Shown here in pieces: positions 16,258 through 24,589 of a stretch of 64,000 nucleotides of DNA (within the stretch, counting starts at the first letter, position 1; each line of letters opens with the position of its first letter). Both the position numbers and the translations under genes were made by a program. The notes under the pieces are model-generated. The model saw only the letters and a program-made list of their open reading frames with translations. It was not told the origin of the DNA and ran no database searches. The stretch comes from Sporobacter sp942492735 (GTDB lineage: Bacteria > Bacillota > Clostridia > Oscillospirales > Oscillospiraceae). The stretch lies in assembly GCA_942492735.1 (NCBI GenBank), contig OW818648.1, positions 992,001 through 1,056,000 on the forward strand. Reading direction: 5' to 3'.

Positions 16258-16614
16258 TCTTTATTATAACACCCGCTTCTTAACCTGCCGGTACAGAAAA
16301 TAACCCTCATTTGTACCAGCAAAAGAGATTGATAAATAGTATACGCCGAACAAACCGCATTTGGCAAGCCGGACATTCAACAATTTAGCATATTACCACC
16401 CTAAATTAACAAAAAAAGGGCGAACCGCCATGCGATTCGCCAAAGAAAGGGTTGTGGGATAAAGATATGAGCTTACGTCCTTCATCTCCGGAAACGAAAA
16501 TTAAGGACCTGCGGCATCCTCATGCCATTGGATAAGCTGTACCTAAATAATACTCCAATTTACAGAATGTGTAAATAGGAGTATTTGTCGTTATACCACT
16601 ACTTTTGTCGAGGG
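16258..16614. other. Non-coding gap of about 360 bp
   Basis: This is AT-rich DNA between the P-loop gene (start at 16257) and the lipoprotein gene (end at 16615), both on the minus strand. It should hold the promoter of the vor operon; a TATAAT occurs very close to the P-loop start but lacks a good -35. The only clear structure is the hairpin at 16549-16585. Confidence 0.4.
16549..16585 (-). terminator. Long hairpin after the lipoprotein gene
   Basis: Arms 16549-16564 and 16570-16585 pair over 15 of 16 positions with one A-A mismatch, around a 5-base loop. It lies 30 bp downstream of the lipoprotein stop. The T tract after it on the minus strand is weak (ATTTAGG), so termination is likely but not certain. 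Confidence 0.5.
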
Positions 16615-17439
16615 CTATGAAGGAAGCACGTCGCCTGTGATGGTTCCTTTAAAAGCACGTGCAAGCGGATGCGGCGTGTTATAGAAGAAGACAAACGCCG
16701 TCGCGCCGTCCACAGAAATCTCAGTGGGTACGTTTACTGTCGTTCCGCCGCCGCCGCCGCTGCCTGTTTTCGGGCCGTCCTCGTCCTGGATCGTCATGGT
16801 GACCGGTTCCTGGGTAGCGTTGAAAACCGCGCCAGTAACAGCAAAAAAGTCCATCGCGACCCCAGGCTCGAGCGGCTGCAGCGGGCTATCCTTATTATAC
16901 TGTTTCATCTGCGCGTTATATTCCTCCATGCTGAATTTTTCAACAACAAAGGTAAGGCTTTCGCATTGCGCGTAATAATTAAAAATCATGGACAGGAGCT
17001 GGGTGCCTTCGCTAGCCGCGGCGGCCTGAACCGTACCGAAGTCCGGCTCGATCTCTAGAAAGGCTTCGCCGGCGTATTCGCCGGTTACATTGGTGCCTCC
17101 CGGCTTACTGGCATGGAAGGTCAGCGTGTAATTCCATACGATCCCCATCTCATCAGTGATCTGCTGTGTATCATTGATGTCGAGGACCCAAGTGGCGTTC
17201 TTCGGCGGCTCTCTTGACGACGAGGGCTCCGGGGCCTGCTGCGCGTCGGAAGGCATGGCGGACGATTCTGTTTGAGATGAATCCGTGGAGGAGGCGCTTG
17301 CGGCAGAATTTGCCGCCGAGGAGATGCCTGCGGCAGAATTCGCTGAATCGGTCTGGGGTCCCTGTGAATTGCAGCCCGTAAGAAGCATTGCGCTGATAAG
17401 CAGTATCAAGACGAATCCGCTCGTTTTACTGCGACGCAT
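16615..17439 (-). CDS. Putative secreted lipoprotein of unknown function
   Basis: The protein has 274 residues. It has a signal peptide with lipobox (LLISAMLLTGCNSQ, lipidated Cys about 23). A Ser/Ala-rich linker follows at about 25-78. After it comes a globular domain beginning ATWVLDINDTQQITDEMGIV. Near the C-terminus is a run of Gly (GSGGGGGTT). The product should be anchored outside the membrane. I do not recognise the domain. It stands alone, with prfB upstream in the same direction but separated by a terminator. Confidence 0.75.
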   Translation of the reverse strand: MRRSKTSGFVLILLISAMLLTGCNSQGPQTDSANSAAGISSAANSAASASSTDSSQTESSAMPSDAQQAPEPSSSREPPKNATWVLDINDTQQITDEMGIVWNYTLTFHASKPGGTNVTGEYAGEAFLEIEPDFGTVQAAAASEGTQLLSMIFNYYAQCESLTFVVEKFSMEEYNAQMKQYNKDSPLQPLEPGVAMDFFAVTGAVFNATQEPVTMTIQDEDGPKTGSGGGGGTTVNVPTEISVDGATAFVFFYNTPHPLARAFKGTITGDVLPS

Positions 17440-17562
17440 AAAACCACTCCATTCTTTCTATATGAAATGTTTCCGATTTTGTAATACTAGACCAATAATA
17501 TAAGTAATTTGTGGTAATTGCAATAGCCGGATATGTTTCGTCAACAGCACTTTAAATAACAA

Positions 17563-17583
17563 AGGGAAGATGCTATCTTCCCT
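17563..17583 (-). terminator. Terminator of prfB
   Basis: A 9-bp perfect stem (17563-17571 with 17575-17583) with a 3-base loop is followed on the minus strand by TTGTTATTT, 8 bp after the prfB stop. Confidence 0.75.
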
Positions 17584-17591
17584 CAAATGCC

Positions 17592-18704
17592 TTATTCGGT
17601 CTTACCCGCCTGCATACTCAAATAGGCGTTGATAAACCCATCGATTTCGCCGTCCATGACGGCATTGATGTTGCCGTTTTCAAAACTTGTCCGATGGTCC
17701 TTGGCGAGTGTATACGGCATGAAGACGTAGGAGCGTATCTGGCTGCCCCATTCAATTTTCATCTGTTCACCTTTGATATCGCTTATTTTGTCGAGGTGCT
17801 GGCGCTCCTTGATCTCAACAAGCTTTGAGCGGAGCATACGCATGGCGACTTCTCTGTTCTGATGCTGGCTGCGCTCAATCTGGCAGGCCACGACGATGCC
17901 GCTTGGTATATGCGTGATACGGATAGCGCTTTCTGTTTTATTGACATGCTGTCCGCCTGCCCCTGAGGAGCGGTATGTGTCAACTTTTAGGTCCTCTGAC
18001 TTTATTTCGACCTCGACTTCGTCTGAAATGAGCGGTGTGACTTCAACTGCCGCAAAGGACGTGTGCCGTCGGCCGGAGGCATCGAAAGGAGAAATCCTGA
18101 CAAGGCGGTGAATGCCGCTCTCGCTTTTTAGAAAGCCGTAGGCATTTTCACCCTCAATCTCAATAGACGCCGATTTTATACCGGCTTCCTCGCCGTCAAG
18201 ATAGTCTAAAATCTTATATTTCATGCCGTGGCGTTCGGCCCAGCGCGTATACATCCTGTACAGCATCTCCGTCCAGTCCTGTGCCTCGGTGCCGCCGGCC
18301 CCGGCATGAAACGATAAAATTGCGTTGTTATTGTCGTGCTCGCCAGACAAAAGAGTCGTTAAACGCGCGGCTTCAAGATCCTTCGCAAACCCCGCATAAT
18401 CGGTCTCAAGCTCGGGGAGGAGGCTTTCGTCCTTTTCTTCCAGCGCCATCTGGCACAGCGCCATTATATCATCCCATCGCGCTGCCAGTTTTTTAAAGCC
18501 CGACACCTTGTTCTTCAGCTGCTTGATTTTTTGAAGGACTTTCTGAGAATTATCAAGATTTGTCCAAAACCCGTCCTGGGCGCTCTCTTCTTCGAGCTTG
18601 TCGATCTCCGCTTCGGCTTCTTCCAGCTTCAGCGCTTCACCAAGTCCGGAAAGCGCCGGCTTCAGTGCGTTTATCTTTACTTTATAATCATCAAATTCTA
18701 TCAT
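17592..18704 (-). CDS. prfB: Peptide chain release factor 2, without programmed frameshift
   Basis: RF2 recognises UGA and UAA stop codons and triggers peptide release. The codon-reading tripeptide SPF is in RISPFDASGRRHTSF, and the catalytic GGQ is in SSGAGGQHVNKTESA. The full 370 residues are in one frame: the region around codons 20-30, where many bacteria have an in-frame UGA and a +1 shift, reads through as LSGLGEALKLEEAE. Autoregulation by frameshifting is therefore absent here, as in a minority of bacteria. The ribosome site upstream is weak (AAAGTGG). Confidence 0.95.
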   Translation of the reverse strand: MIEFDDYKVKINALKPALSGLGEALKLEEAEAEIDKLEEESAQDGFWTNLDNSQKVLQKIKQLKNKVSGFKKLAARWDDIMALCQMALEEKDESLLPELETDYAGFAKDLEAARLTTLLSGEHDNNNAILSFHAGAGGTEAQDWTEMLYRMYTRWAERHGMKYKILDYLDGEEAGIKSASIEIEGENAYGFLKSESGIHRLVRISPFDASGRRHTSFAAVEVTPLISDEVEVEIKSEDLKVDTYRSSGAGGQHVNKTESAIRITHIPSGIVVACQIERSQHQNREVAMRMLRSKLVEIKERQHLDKISDIKGEQMKIEWGSQIRSYVFMPYTLAKDHRTSFENGNINAVMDGEIDGFINAYLSMQAGKTE

Positions 18705-18738
18705 TCGTTGACCACTTTCATTCGCATAAAATTAAAGT

Positions 18739-18855
18739 TTAGTTCGGCTTGAACCATTTTAATCGTTCGCTTGGGATTGTACCGATATTACCGTATATGA
18801 GATCATCGATATCCTCGGGAAGATCACAGATACATGTGCTGATGATATAACGCAT
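18739..18855 (-). CDS. Candidate 38-residue protein between the NYN gene and prfB
   Basis: This short frame starts at ATG (18853-18855) and ends at TAA (18739-18741). It has AGGGGTG six bases upstream, a strong ribosome site. The peptide begins MRYIISTCICDLPEDIDDLI and ends with ERLKWFKPN. It has two Cys and an acidic middle. It is 34 bp before prfB on the same strand and may be co-transcribed with it. No homologue is known to me; coding is supported only by the ribosome site and the balanced composition. Confidence 0.45.
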   Translation of the reverse strand: MRYIISTCICDLPEDIDDLIYGNIGTIPSERLKWFKPN

Positions 18856-18945
18856 AAAATCACCCCTAAAATGCTGTTAACAACATCATATGCGCATGAC
18901 GCCGGTTTTGTTCCGGTTTTATTATGACGATCTGGGAATGAGCGG

Positions 18946-19758
18946 TCAGGCTTCTTTATCACGCACAAAAACATGCGTGATATTTTTATCTGCGGTTTGA
19001 CGGAAGTCAACTTCAAAACGATCAATCGATTTAATCAGTGAAGAAAGACTCTTAAACCCGAAATTCCGGTGATCAAAATCGGGCTGCTTTTTCAAAATCA
19101 GATTGCCGAGCTCTCCCATGAACACCCAGTCATCATCATCGGAAAGGTCCGAAATAGAGTCGGAAATGAACTGCACGACAGCATCCGGCACCTTTTGGCC
19201 GCGCGCTTTCATCTGTACTGGCGGTTTCGTCCTCAATTTCTCAGCCGGTTTATGGTTCTGATCCTCATCACTGTTGGGCCTTATTTCAACGGCGTTTGCG
19301 CGGATAACCTCTATATACGTAAATTTGTCACACGCGGCAATAAACGGGCTGGGCGTTTTTGTCTCGCCGATGCCGATGACGCGCTGCCCGGCTTCCCGCA
19401 GACGGATGGCAAGGCGTGTAAAGTCGCTGTCGCTCGAAACGATAACAAAGCCATCTGTTTTTTCTGTGTATAGGATATCCATCGCATCGATGATCATTGC
19501 CGAGTCTGAAGAGTTTTTACCGACGGTATAGCTATACTGCTGAATTGGCGTAATGGCGTTTTCCAGAAGCGAGAGCTTCCATCCGCCGATCGACGGATTC
19601 GTCCAGTCGCCGTAAATACGTTTAATAGTCGGCGTGCCATAGATTGCTATTTCTGCCATGACGCTCTTGATGCAGTTGCGCGGAACATTTTCTGCGTCAA
19701 TCAGGACGGCGAGCCGGAGATTATTTAAATTCAAAGCATTCGTTGTCAATTCTTGCAC
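18946..19758 (-). CDS. NYN-domain (PIN-like) putative RNase with C-terminal OST-HTH/LOTUS domain
   Basis: The protein has 270 residues. Residues about 15-150 form a NYN domain: acidic residues expected at the nuclease site occur in LAVLIDAENVP, SDSAMIIDAMDIL and VSSDSDFTRLAIRLREAG. A basic linker with Lys/Pro follows. Residues about 195-268 fit an OST-HTH (LOTUS) domain (DWVFMGELGNLILKKQPDFD, FKSLSSLIKSI). In other proteins this pair joins an RNase-like fold to RNA binding. Two start codons compete: GTG at 19758, or TTG at 19749, the latter better spaced from GAGGG. Confidence 0.82.
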   Translation of the reverse strand: MQELTTNALNLNNLRLAVLIDAENVPRNCIKSVMAEIAIYGTPTIKRIYGDWTNPSIGGWKLSLLENAITPIQQYSYTVGKNSSDSAMIIDAMDILYTEKTDGFVIVSSDSDFTRLAIRLREAGQRVIGIGETKTPSPFIAACDKFTYIEVIRANAVEIRPNSDEDQNHKPAEKLRTKPPVQMKARGQKVPDAVVQFISDSISDLSDDDDWVFMGELGNLILKKQPDFDHRNFGFKSLSSLIKSIDRFEVDFRQTADKNITHVFVRDKEA

Positions 19759-19924
19759 CCTCTTATTTTGTCGCGTTATAGACAGATAAATGATTCTTGT
19801 TATTGTTCGTGACGTTATTATAATTTACTTGTGTAAGATAATCAACAGGATTCATCCAGCAGGATGCAGTATCAGGCGTCATCCTGCTTGCGCAGCGCCG
19901 AAGCTTTATCCGTTTTGTGTTCGG

Positions 19925-19953
19925 TTATCAACAAACTCACATATTTATCCACA
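19925..19953 (+). promoter_or_regulatory. Pair of DnaA-box-like 9-mers
   Basis: TTATCCACA (19945-19953) is a perfect consensus DnaA box, and TTATCAACA (19925-19933) is a one-mismatch box in the same orientation 20 bp away. No dnaA or dnaN is near, so this is not evidently oriC. It could be a DnaA-regulated or DnaA-titrating site, or chance. Confidence 0.35.
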
Positions 19954-20111
19954 AATTTCCAAAAATTAGGGTCGAAACGTGTCGAAACCCGGAGAATATC
20001 ATCAAAAGGGCAGTGTTCGCTGCAGACGAACAGATCGTTTCACGGACGACTCAATAATGGCATGTGAAAATGACGGAAATCCTGGCGTAAATCTCACACA
20101 AACTATATAGA

Positions 20112-20128
20112 TGTTAAGAAATTGTTAA
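20112..20128 (-). promoter_or_regulatory. PhoP/PhoB-box-like direct repeat
   Basis: On the minus strand the sequence is TTAACA-N5-TTAACA, an 11-bp period matching the PhoP repeat TT(A/T/C)ACA. It ends 16 bp upstream of the -35 of the glycosyltransferase promoter, a position suited to activation. This suggests phosphate-starvation or envelope control; it is an inference. Confidence 0.4.
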
Positions 20129-20144
20129 GAATATATTAAATTCA

Positions 20145-20173
20145 TTGTTTGTTGTTCAAAATAGGGGTATAAA
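20145..20173 (+). promoter_or_regulatory. Sigma-A-type promoter for the glycosyltransferase
   Basis: The hexamers are TTGTTT (20145-20150) and TATAAA (20168-20173), with a spacer of exactly 17 bp, 49 bp before the start codon. Confidence 0.5.
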
Positions 20174-20222
20174 TATACGTGGTCATTTATCTGGTACGTT
20201 TTACCTAAAGGAGCAATAAACT

Positions 20223-21491
20223 ATGGAAACAGTTGGTTTGATCAACTATATACTGTCGATAACATTTACAATTTGTTATCTATATCAATTCGTCTATATA
20301 CTTATACCGCTGATAAAAAAGAGCAGACCGATTAACAAGGCTGTCGTCCTGCACCGTTTTGGGGTTCTGATTTCAGCAAGGAACGAAGCGGCTGTCATCG
20401 CGCAGCTGATTCATAACATTCATGAACAAAAATACCCTGCTGAATTAGTCACCGTATTTGTCGTGGCGGATAATTGCACGGACAGCACAGCGAAAATAGC
20501 AAGGGACGCCGGAGCGGTTGTCTACGAGCGGTTTAACAAGAAGCAGGTTGGCAAGGGTTATGCGCTCGACTTCCTGTTTGACCGGATCGGTGAGAATTAT
20601 CCGAGGGAAGCGTTTGATGGATTTTTCGTCTTTGATGCGGATAACCTGCTTGATGAAAATTATATCACGGAGATGAATAAGACGTTTTCCCAGGGTCACA
20701 AAATCATCACGAGCTACAGAAATTCCAAGAACTACGATGACAATTGGATTTCAGCCGGTTATTCTCTGTGGTTTCTGCGCGAATCAAAATATCTCAATCA
20801 TTCAAGAATGCTGCTCGGTACGAGCTGTGCCATTTCCGGAACAGGGTTTTTAGTGCATCGGCAAGTGATCGAGAGCAATAACGGCTGGAAATTCTTCCTC
20901 CTCACGGAAGATATAGAGTTTTCTGTTAACAGCATCATCAAAGGAGAGCGCATTGCTTTTTGCAAAAACGCGGTGCTCTATGACGAACAGCCCACGGATT
21001 TCAAGCAGGCCTGGCGTCAGCGTCTTCGCTGGGCGAAGGGGTTCTTGCAAGTATTTCAAAAGTACGGTACCGGACTTGCAAAGGGAATATTCACGAAACG
21101 CAGCTTTGCCTGTTATGATATGATGATGACGATCGCGCCGGCGATTTTTCTGACACTTTTCGGTGTGGCATGCAACATCGGCGCGTTATTTGTTGGGCTT
21201 GTACTTGAAATAGATATTTCGACCATTGCGCAATCACTTGCCACAACATGTCTCAACGCTTATCTGCTCTTGTTTGCCATTGCATCAATTACAGTGGCGA
21301 CAGAATGGAAACAGATCCACTGCAAGCCGTTATACAAAATAACGTATCTTTTTACGTTTCCGATATTTATGTTTACGTATATACCCATTGCACTGGCGGC
21401 GCTCTTTAAGAATGTCGAATGGAAACCAATTATTCACAAAGAGGTCAAGACACTGGCAGAAGTCCGCGGTGAAATTAAAAAAGCTGGCTGA
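20223..21491 (+). CDS. Membrane-bound processive family 2 glycosyltransferase
   Basis: The protein has 422 residues. An N-terminal membrane segment (about 6-31) is followed by a GT-A domain with ISARNEA, VVADNCTDSTA, the nucleotide-sugar DxD as FDADN (138-140), the acceptor motif LLTEDIEF and the processivity motif QRLRWAKG. C-terminal membrane segments occupy about 290-400. This layout is that of cellulose/hyaluronan synthase-like enzymes that polymerise and export a sugar chain. The polymer is unknown. AAAGGAG precedes the ATG. It is a single-gene unit with a strong terminator and a possible PhoP site. Confidence 0.88.
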   Translation: METVGLINYILSITFTICYLYQFVYILIPLIKKSRPINKAVVLHRFGVLISARNEAAVIAQLIHNIHEQKYPAELVTVFVVADNCTDSTAKIARDAGAVVYERFNKKQVGKGYALDFLFDRIGENYPREAFDGFFVFDADNLLDENYITEMNKTFSQGHKIITSYRNSKNYDDNWISAGYSLWFLRESKYLNHSRMLLGTSCAISGTGFLVHRQVIESNNGWKFFLLTEDIEFSVNSIIKGERIAFCKNAVLYDEQPTDFKQAWRQRLRWAKGFLQVFQKYGTGLAKGIFTKRSFACYDMMMTIAPAIFLTLFGVACNIGALFVGLVLEIDISTIAQSLATTCLNAYLLLFAIASITVATEWKQIHCKPLYKITYLFTFPIFMFTYIPIALAALFKNVEWKPIIHKEVKTLAEVRGEIKKAG

Positions 21492-21544
21492 TGAACAGCT
21501 GGGACAGGCGATATCGCTTTGATATTGTTCTATGAAGTCACTAT

Positions 21545-21584
21545 GTGGTATACTACCCGAAGGGTTGTATACCACTCTTTTTTT
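21545..21584 (+). terminator. Terminator of the glycosyltransferase gene
   Basis: The stem GTGGTATA/TATACCAC (21545-21552, 21568-21575) extends inward through CCC/GGG around a GAA loop and is followed by a T-rich tract (CTTTTTTT). Confidence 0.9.
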
Positions 21585-21601
21585 GGTGAATGGAGGTTTA
21601 T

Positions 21602-23317
21602 ATGGATTTAAACGCACCATGGCTGAAGCATTATGAGAATGTCCCCAAAAGCTTGCAGTACCCAGATTGTTCAATGAGTGACATGGTCCTCGAAACAGTC
21701 CGGAAATATCCAGACATTGCTGCCTACGATTTCTTCGGCTGTACCGTCACGTATAAAGATTTTGCTGATAAGATCGAAGAATGCGCACGCGCACTCGCCG
21801 CGTCTGGGATCAATGCCGACGATCGTATCACAATCTGCATGCCCAACACGCCGCAGGCCGTCATCATGTTTTACGCCGTTAACAGGATAGGCGCGGTGGC
21901 GAATATGGTACATCCGCTGTCGGCAGAAGAAGAAATCGTCTTTTTTATCAATAACAGTAAGAGCGTCGCCGCGCTGACGCTCGACCAGTTTTACCCGAAA
22001 TTTGAATCTATTATGGGCAGAACATCACTAAAGATGCTTGTTCTCACCGGTATTGAAGATGGTCTCAGCGGTATTAAGAAGATCCTTTACCCGATCACAA
22101 AAGGCCGGAAGATCAATAGAGTAAAAACGGGCGGGAAAGTGAGCCGTTGGCAGGACTTCATCAGGAACGGGCATCAATTTGAAGGTCAATTTGCCGCGTC
22201 GAGAAAAGGCGAGGACCTGGCCGCAATTCTTTACAGCGGCGGCACAACGGGAACGACAAAAGGCATTCTTCTGACAAACCTCAACTTCAATGCGCTCGCT
22301 ATGCAGACAGCGGCAGCAGGCAACTGCATAGTGCCCGGTCATATCATGCTTGCCATTATGCCCATATTTCACGGGTTTGGTCTCGGCGTATGCATCCATA
22401 CGATGTTTACGGGCGGCGTGACGGGCATACTCGTACCGCAGTTCTCTGTCGCCTCCTACGCCGACCTGCTGAAGAAATACAAACCCAACTATATTGCCGG
22501 TGTGCCGACGTTGTTTGAGGCGTTATTAAGGATAGAAAAGCTCAACGGGCTGGACATGTCGCAGCTTGAAGGTGTCTTTTCCGGCGGCGACTCGCTTTCG
22601 GTTGAACTCAAGCGTAAGGTTGACGCATTTTTAAAGGCACACGGTGCCAGGATACAAATCCGTGAGGGCTACGGCCTGACGGAGAGCGTGACGGCGAATT
22701 GCTTGACGCCGCGCGATTTTCATAAAGAGGGGAGCATCGGCATCCCTTATCCGGATATGTATTTCAAGATCGTCAAACCCGGGACACAGGAGGCCCTTCC
22801 ATATGATGCGCTTGGCGAAATCTGCATTACCGGGCCATCCCTTATGAAAGGATACGCCGACAACCCCGAGGAGACTGCACAGGCGCTTCAGAAGCATTCA
22901 GACGGTTATGTATGGCTCCATACAGGGGATCTCGGATCAATGGATGAGGATGGATTTGTCTATTTCCGTCAGCGCCTCAAGCGCATGATTGTTTCAGCGG
23001 GCTACAGCATATACCCGTCACAGATCGAAAATGTCATTGACGCACACGAGAAGGTCCTGACAAGCTGCGCCATCGGGGTGCCCGACCCATATAAGATACA
23101 TAAGGTTAAAGCATTTGTCGTACTAAGGGACGGGGTAGAAGCAACGGATGAAATCAAGGCGTCCATTCTCGAGCACTGCAAAAAGAATATCGCAAAATAC
23201 GCCATGCCCTACGCGTTCGAATACCGCGCCGCTCTGCCAAAGACCCTCGTCGGCAAGGTTGCCTACCTTGTCCTTGAAAATGAAGAAGCGGAGAAGCTTA
23301 AGGCTTCAGGCGAATGA
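21602..23317 (+). CDS. AMP-forming long-chain acyl-CoA synthetase
   Basis: The protein has 571 residues from the ATG at 21602, which has GGAGGT five bases upstream; the ATG at 21590 overlaps that site and is unlikely. Motifs are the P-loop LYSGGTTGTTKGI, YGLTESV, WLHTGDLGSMDEDGFVYF, RLKRMIVSAGYSIYPSQIE, and a C-terminal lysine in LPKTLVGKVAYL. It activates a carboxylate, probably a fatty acid, to its CoA thioester through an acyl-AMP. It is monocistronic and flanked by terminators on both sides. Confidence 0.92.
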   Translation: MDLNAPWLKHYENVPKSLQYPDCSMSDMVLETVRKYPDIAAYDFFGCTVTYKDFADKIEECARALAASGINADDRITICMPNTPQAVIMFYAVNRIGAVANMVHPLSAEEEIVFFINNSKSVAALTLDQFYPKFESIMGRTSLKMLVLTGIEDGLSGIKKILYPITKGRKINRVKTGGKVSRWQDFIRNGHQFEGQFAASRKGEDLAAILYSGGTTGTTKGILLTNLNFNALAMQTAAAGNCIVPGHIMLAIMPIFHGFGLGVCIHTMFTGGVTGILVPQFSVASYADLLKKYKPNYIAGVPTLFEALLRIEKLNGLDMSQLEGVFSGGDSLSVELKRKVDAFLKAHGARIQIREGYGLTESVTANCLTPRDFHKEGSIGIPYPDMYFKIVKPGTQEALPYDALGEICITGPSLMKGYADNPEETAQALQKHSDGYVWLHTGDLGSMDEDGFVYFRQRLKRMIVSAGYSIYPSQIENVIDAHEKVLTSCAIGVPDPYKIHKVKAFVVLRDGVEATDEIKASILEHCKKNIAKYAMPYAFEYRAALPKTLVGKVAYLVLENEEAEKLKASGE

Positions 23318-23364
23318 ATCCTCATGCGAATAAATTCGCAGGGAATAAGCGTATCATAACAGCT

Positions 23365-23401
23365 AACCGCGAGCGGCATGATGATCCGATCGCGGTTTTT
23401 T
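23365..23401 (+). terminator. Terminator of the acyl-CoA synthetase gene
   Basis: The stem AACCGCGA/TCGCGGTT (23365-23372, 23390-23397) is followed by six T in all. It lies about 50 bp after the stop. Confidence 0.85.
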
Positions 23402-23455
23402 GTTATGTGCGATTAAGTATGGGTTGTGCAGCAAAACGGACGTCTTTACGCGGGA

Positions 23456-24451
23456 TTAGAGCAGAGAAATGACAAACAAGGCGAATGCTCCGGCCACAAA
23501 TAAGGCCATTCCGAGATTTAAGAATATGACCTTGAAGCCTGTTCCAATCGCCGGCTGAAGCGGGCCATGTTCAAAGAAAAACGCTCTGCGCCGGACGATA
23601 AGCAGGACAAATCCGGCAATCACCAGCGAAAGGTTGACCATGGCATAGAGGCTGAAGCCCATAAGCTGCGGCAGGTGTTCCACGAAATACCGCATCATCG
23701 CCTGCGGATTCGTCCTGTCCGCCAATGCGTTCTGGTCAATGCCCTTAAGCAGAAGCGGCGCGATAATTCCGCCCCACAGATTGATGACCATATGAAGGAA
23801 TATTGTGTAGCGCAGCCGGCCCGTCTTAACATAAATGAAAGCGAATATCGCGCCGAGTCCAAAGGCGTAGAAAAATTGATTCAGGTTCCCGTGGAAAAGG
23901 CCGAACAGCAGCGCCGATACAAGGACGCAGGCGCCTTCACCGTAGGGGCGAACCCGGTCAATGATCAGCTTTCGGAAGATGAATTCCTCGATAACCGGGG
24001 CCAGAAGCACCATGAATAAAACAGCCAGCCATATGCTGGAGCCGTTCGTGAATAAATCCAGCGTGTTTCTGTTTTCTGTGCCTAGAAGTGTATGCAGTGC
24101 CGTGCTTATAAGCGTGCCAATGAAATTGCCGATGTACATGACAGGATAACACATGATGAGGAAAATGAGGAGGTCCTTAAACCGCAGTTTTTTCGTTTCG
24201 GCTTTGTCTGTGGGGATCCGTTTAAAAAGTAGAAAACCGATAGGTACAGCGATGACGTACAGCGGTATAAATGTCAGTGCCCAGAGATACCAAGGCTGAG
24301 CTATCCACGCCGGCGCGACAGAAGCTACCAGATATTGCGCCGCGACCTGAAGGAGCGACCCAATAGCAAGGATGGCAAAGCAAGCCAGACCGATTTGAGA
24401 AAATGTCCTCCTGCGGGGTTTGGGCAGAATGTTTTGCTCTGAATACGCCAT
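23456..24451 (-). CDS. CPBP-family intramembrane glutamic endopeptidase
   Basis: The protein has 331 residues with about eight hydrophobic segments. The three family motifs are present: EExxxR in APVIEEFIFRKLI, FxxxH in LLFGLFHGNLNQF, and HxxxN in LHMVINLWGG. Members are Rce1/Abi-like intramembrane proteases; the substrate is unknown. The start at 24451 has GAGAGGTAG upstream, while the longer frame to 24493 does not. It is convergent with the acyl-CoA synthetase. Confidence 0.85.
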   Translation of the reverse strand: MAYSEQNILPKPRRRTFSQIGLACFAILAIGSLLQVAAQYLVASVAPAWIAQPWYLWALTFIPLYVIAVPIGFLLFKRIPTDKAETKKLRFKDLLIFLIMCYPVMYIGNFIGTLISTALHTLLGTENRNTLDLFTNGSSIWLAVLFMVLLAPVIEEFIFRKLIIDRVRPYGEGACVLVSALLFGLFHGNLNQFFYAFGLGAIFAFIYVKTGRLRYTIFLHMVINLWGGIIAPLLLKGIDQNALADRTNPQAMMRYFVEHLPQLMGFSLYAMVNLSLVIAGFVLLIVRRRAFFFEHGPLQPAIGTGFKVIFLNLGMALFVAGAFALFVISLL

Positions 24452-24538
24452 TTTACTACCTCTCATTAATGTGCGGGATAATATGAATTCCAATTATATG
24501 AAAATTTCTAAATTATGTCAATGCTTACTCGAAAAAGA

Positions 24539-24558
24539 GGCGGGAGCAAGCCCCCGCC
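24539..24558 (-). terminator. Terminator of the liv operon
   Basis: The GGCGGG/CCCGCC stem (24539-24544, 24553-24558) is followed on the minus strand by TCTTTTTC. It lies about 30 bp downstream of livF. Confidence 0.7.
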
Positions 24559-24589
24559 CTACCATGTCGCGCAATTAAAACTCTATCGA

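Larger units (their letters stand above)
19759..20222. other. Intergenic region with DnaA-box-like and PhoP-box-like sites
   Basis: About 460 bp separate the divergent NYN and glycosyltransferase genes. Apart from the sites listed separately, it holds a direct repeat GTCGAAAC at about 19971-19988. A 67-codon frame (19864-20067) has no ribosome site and is not supported. Confidence 0.5.

Noticed and set aside
18759..19025. An 88-codon minus-strand frame overlapping the NYN gene end
   Set aside because: It overlaps the NYN coding region in another frame and has no ribosome site; the 38-codon frame in the same gap is better supported.
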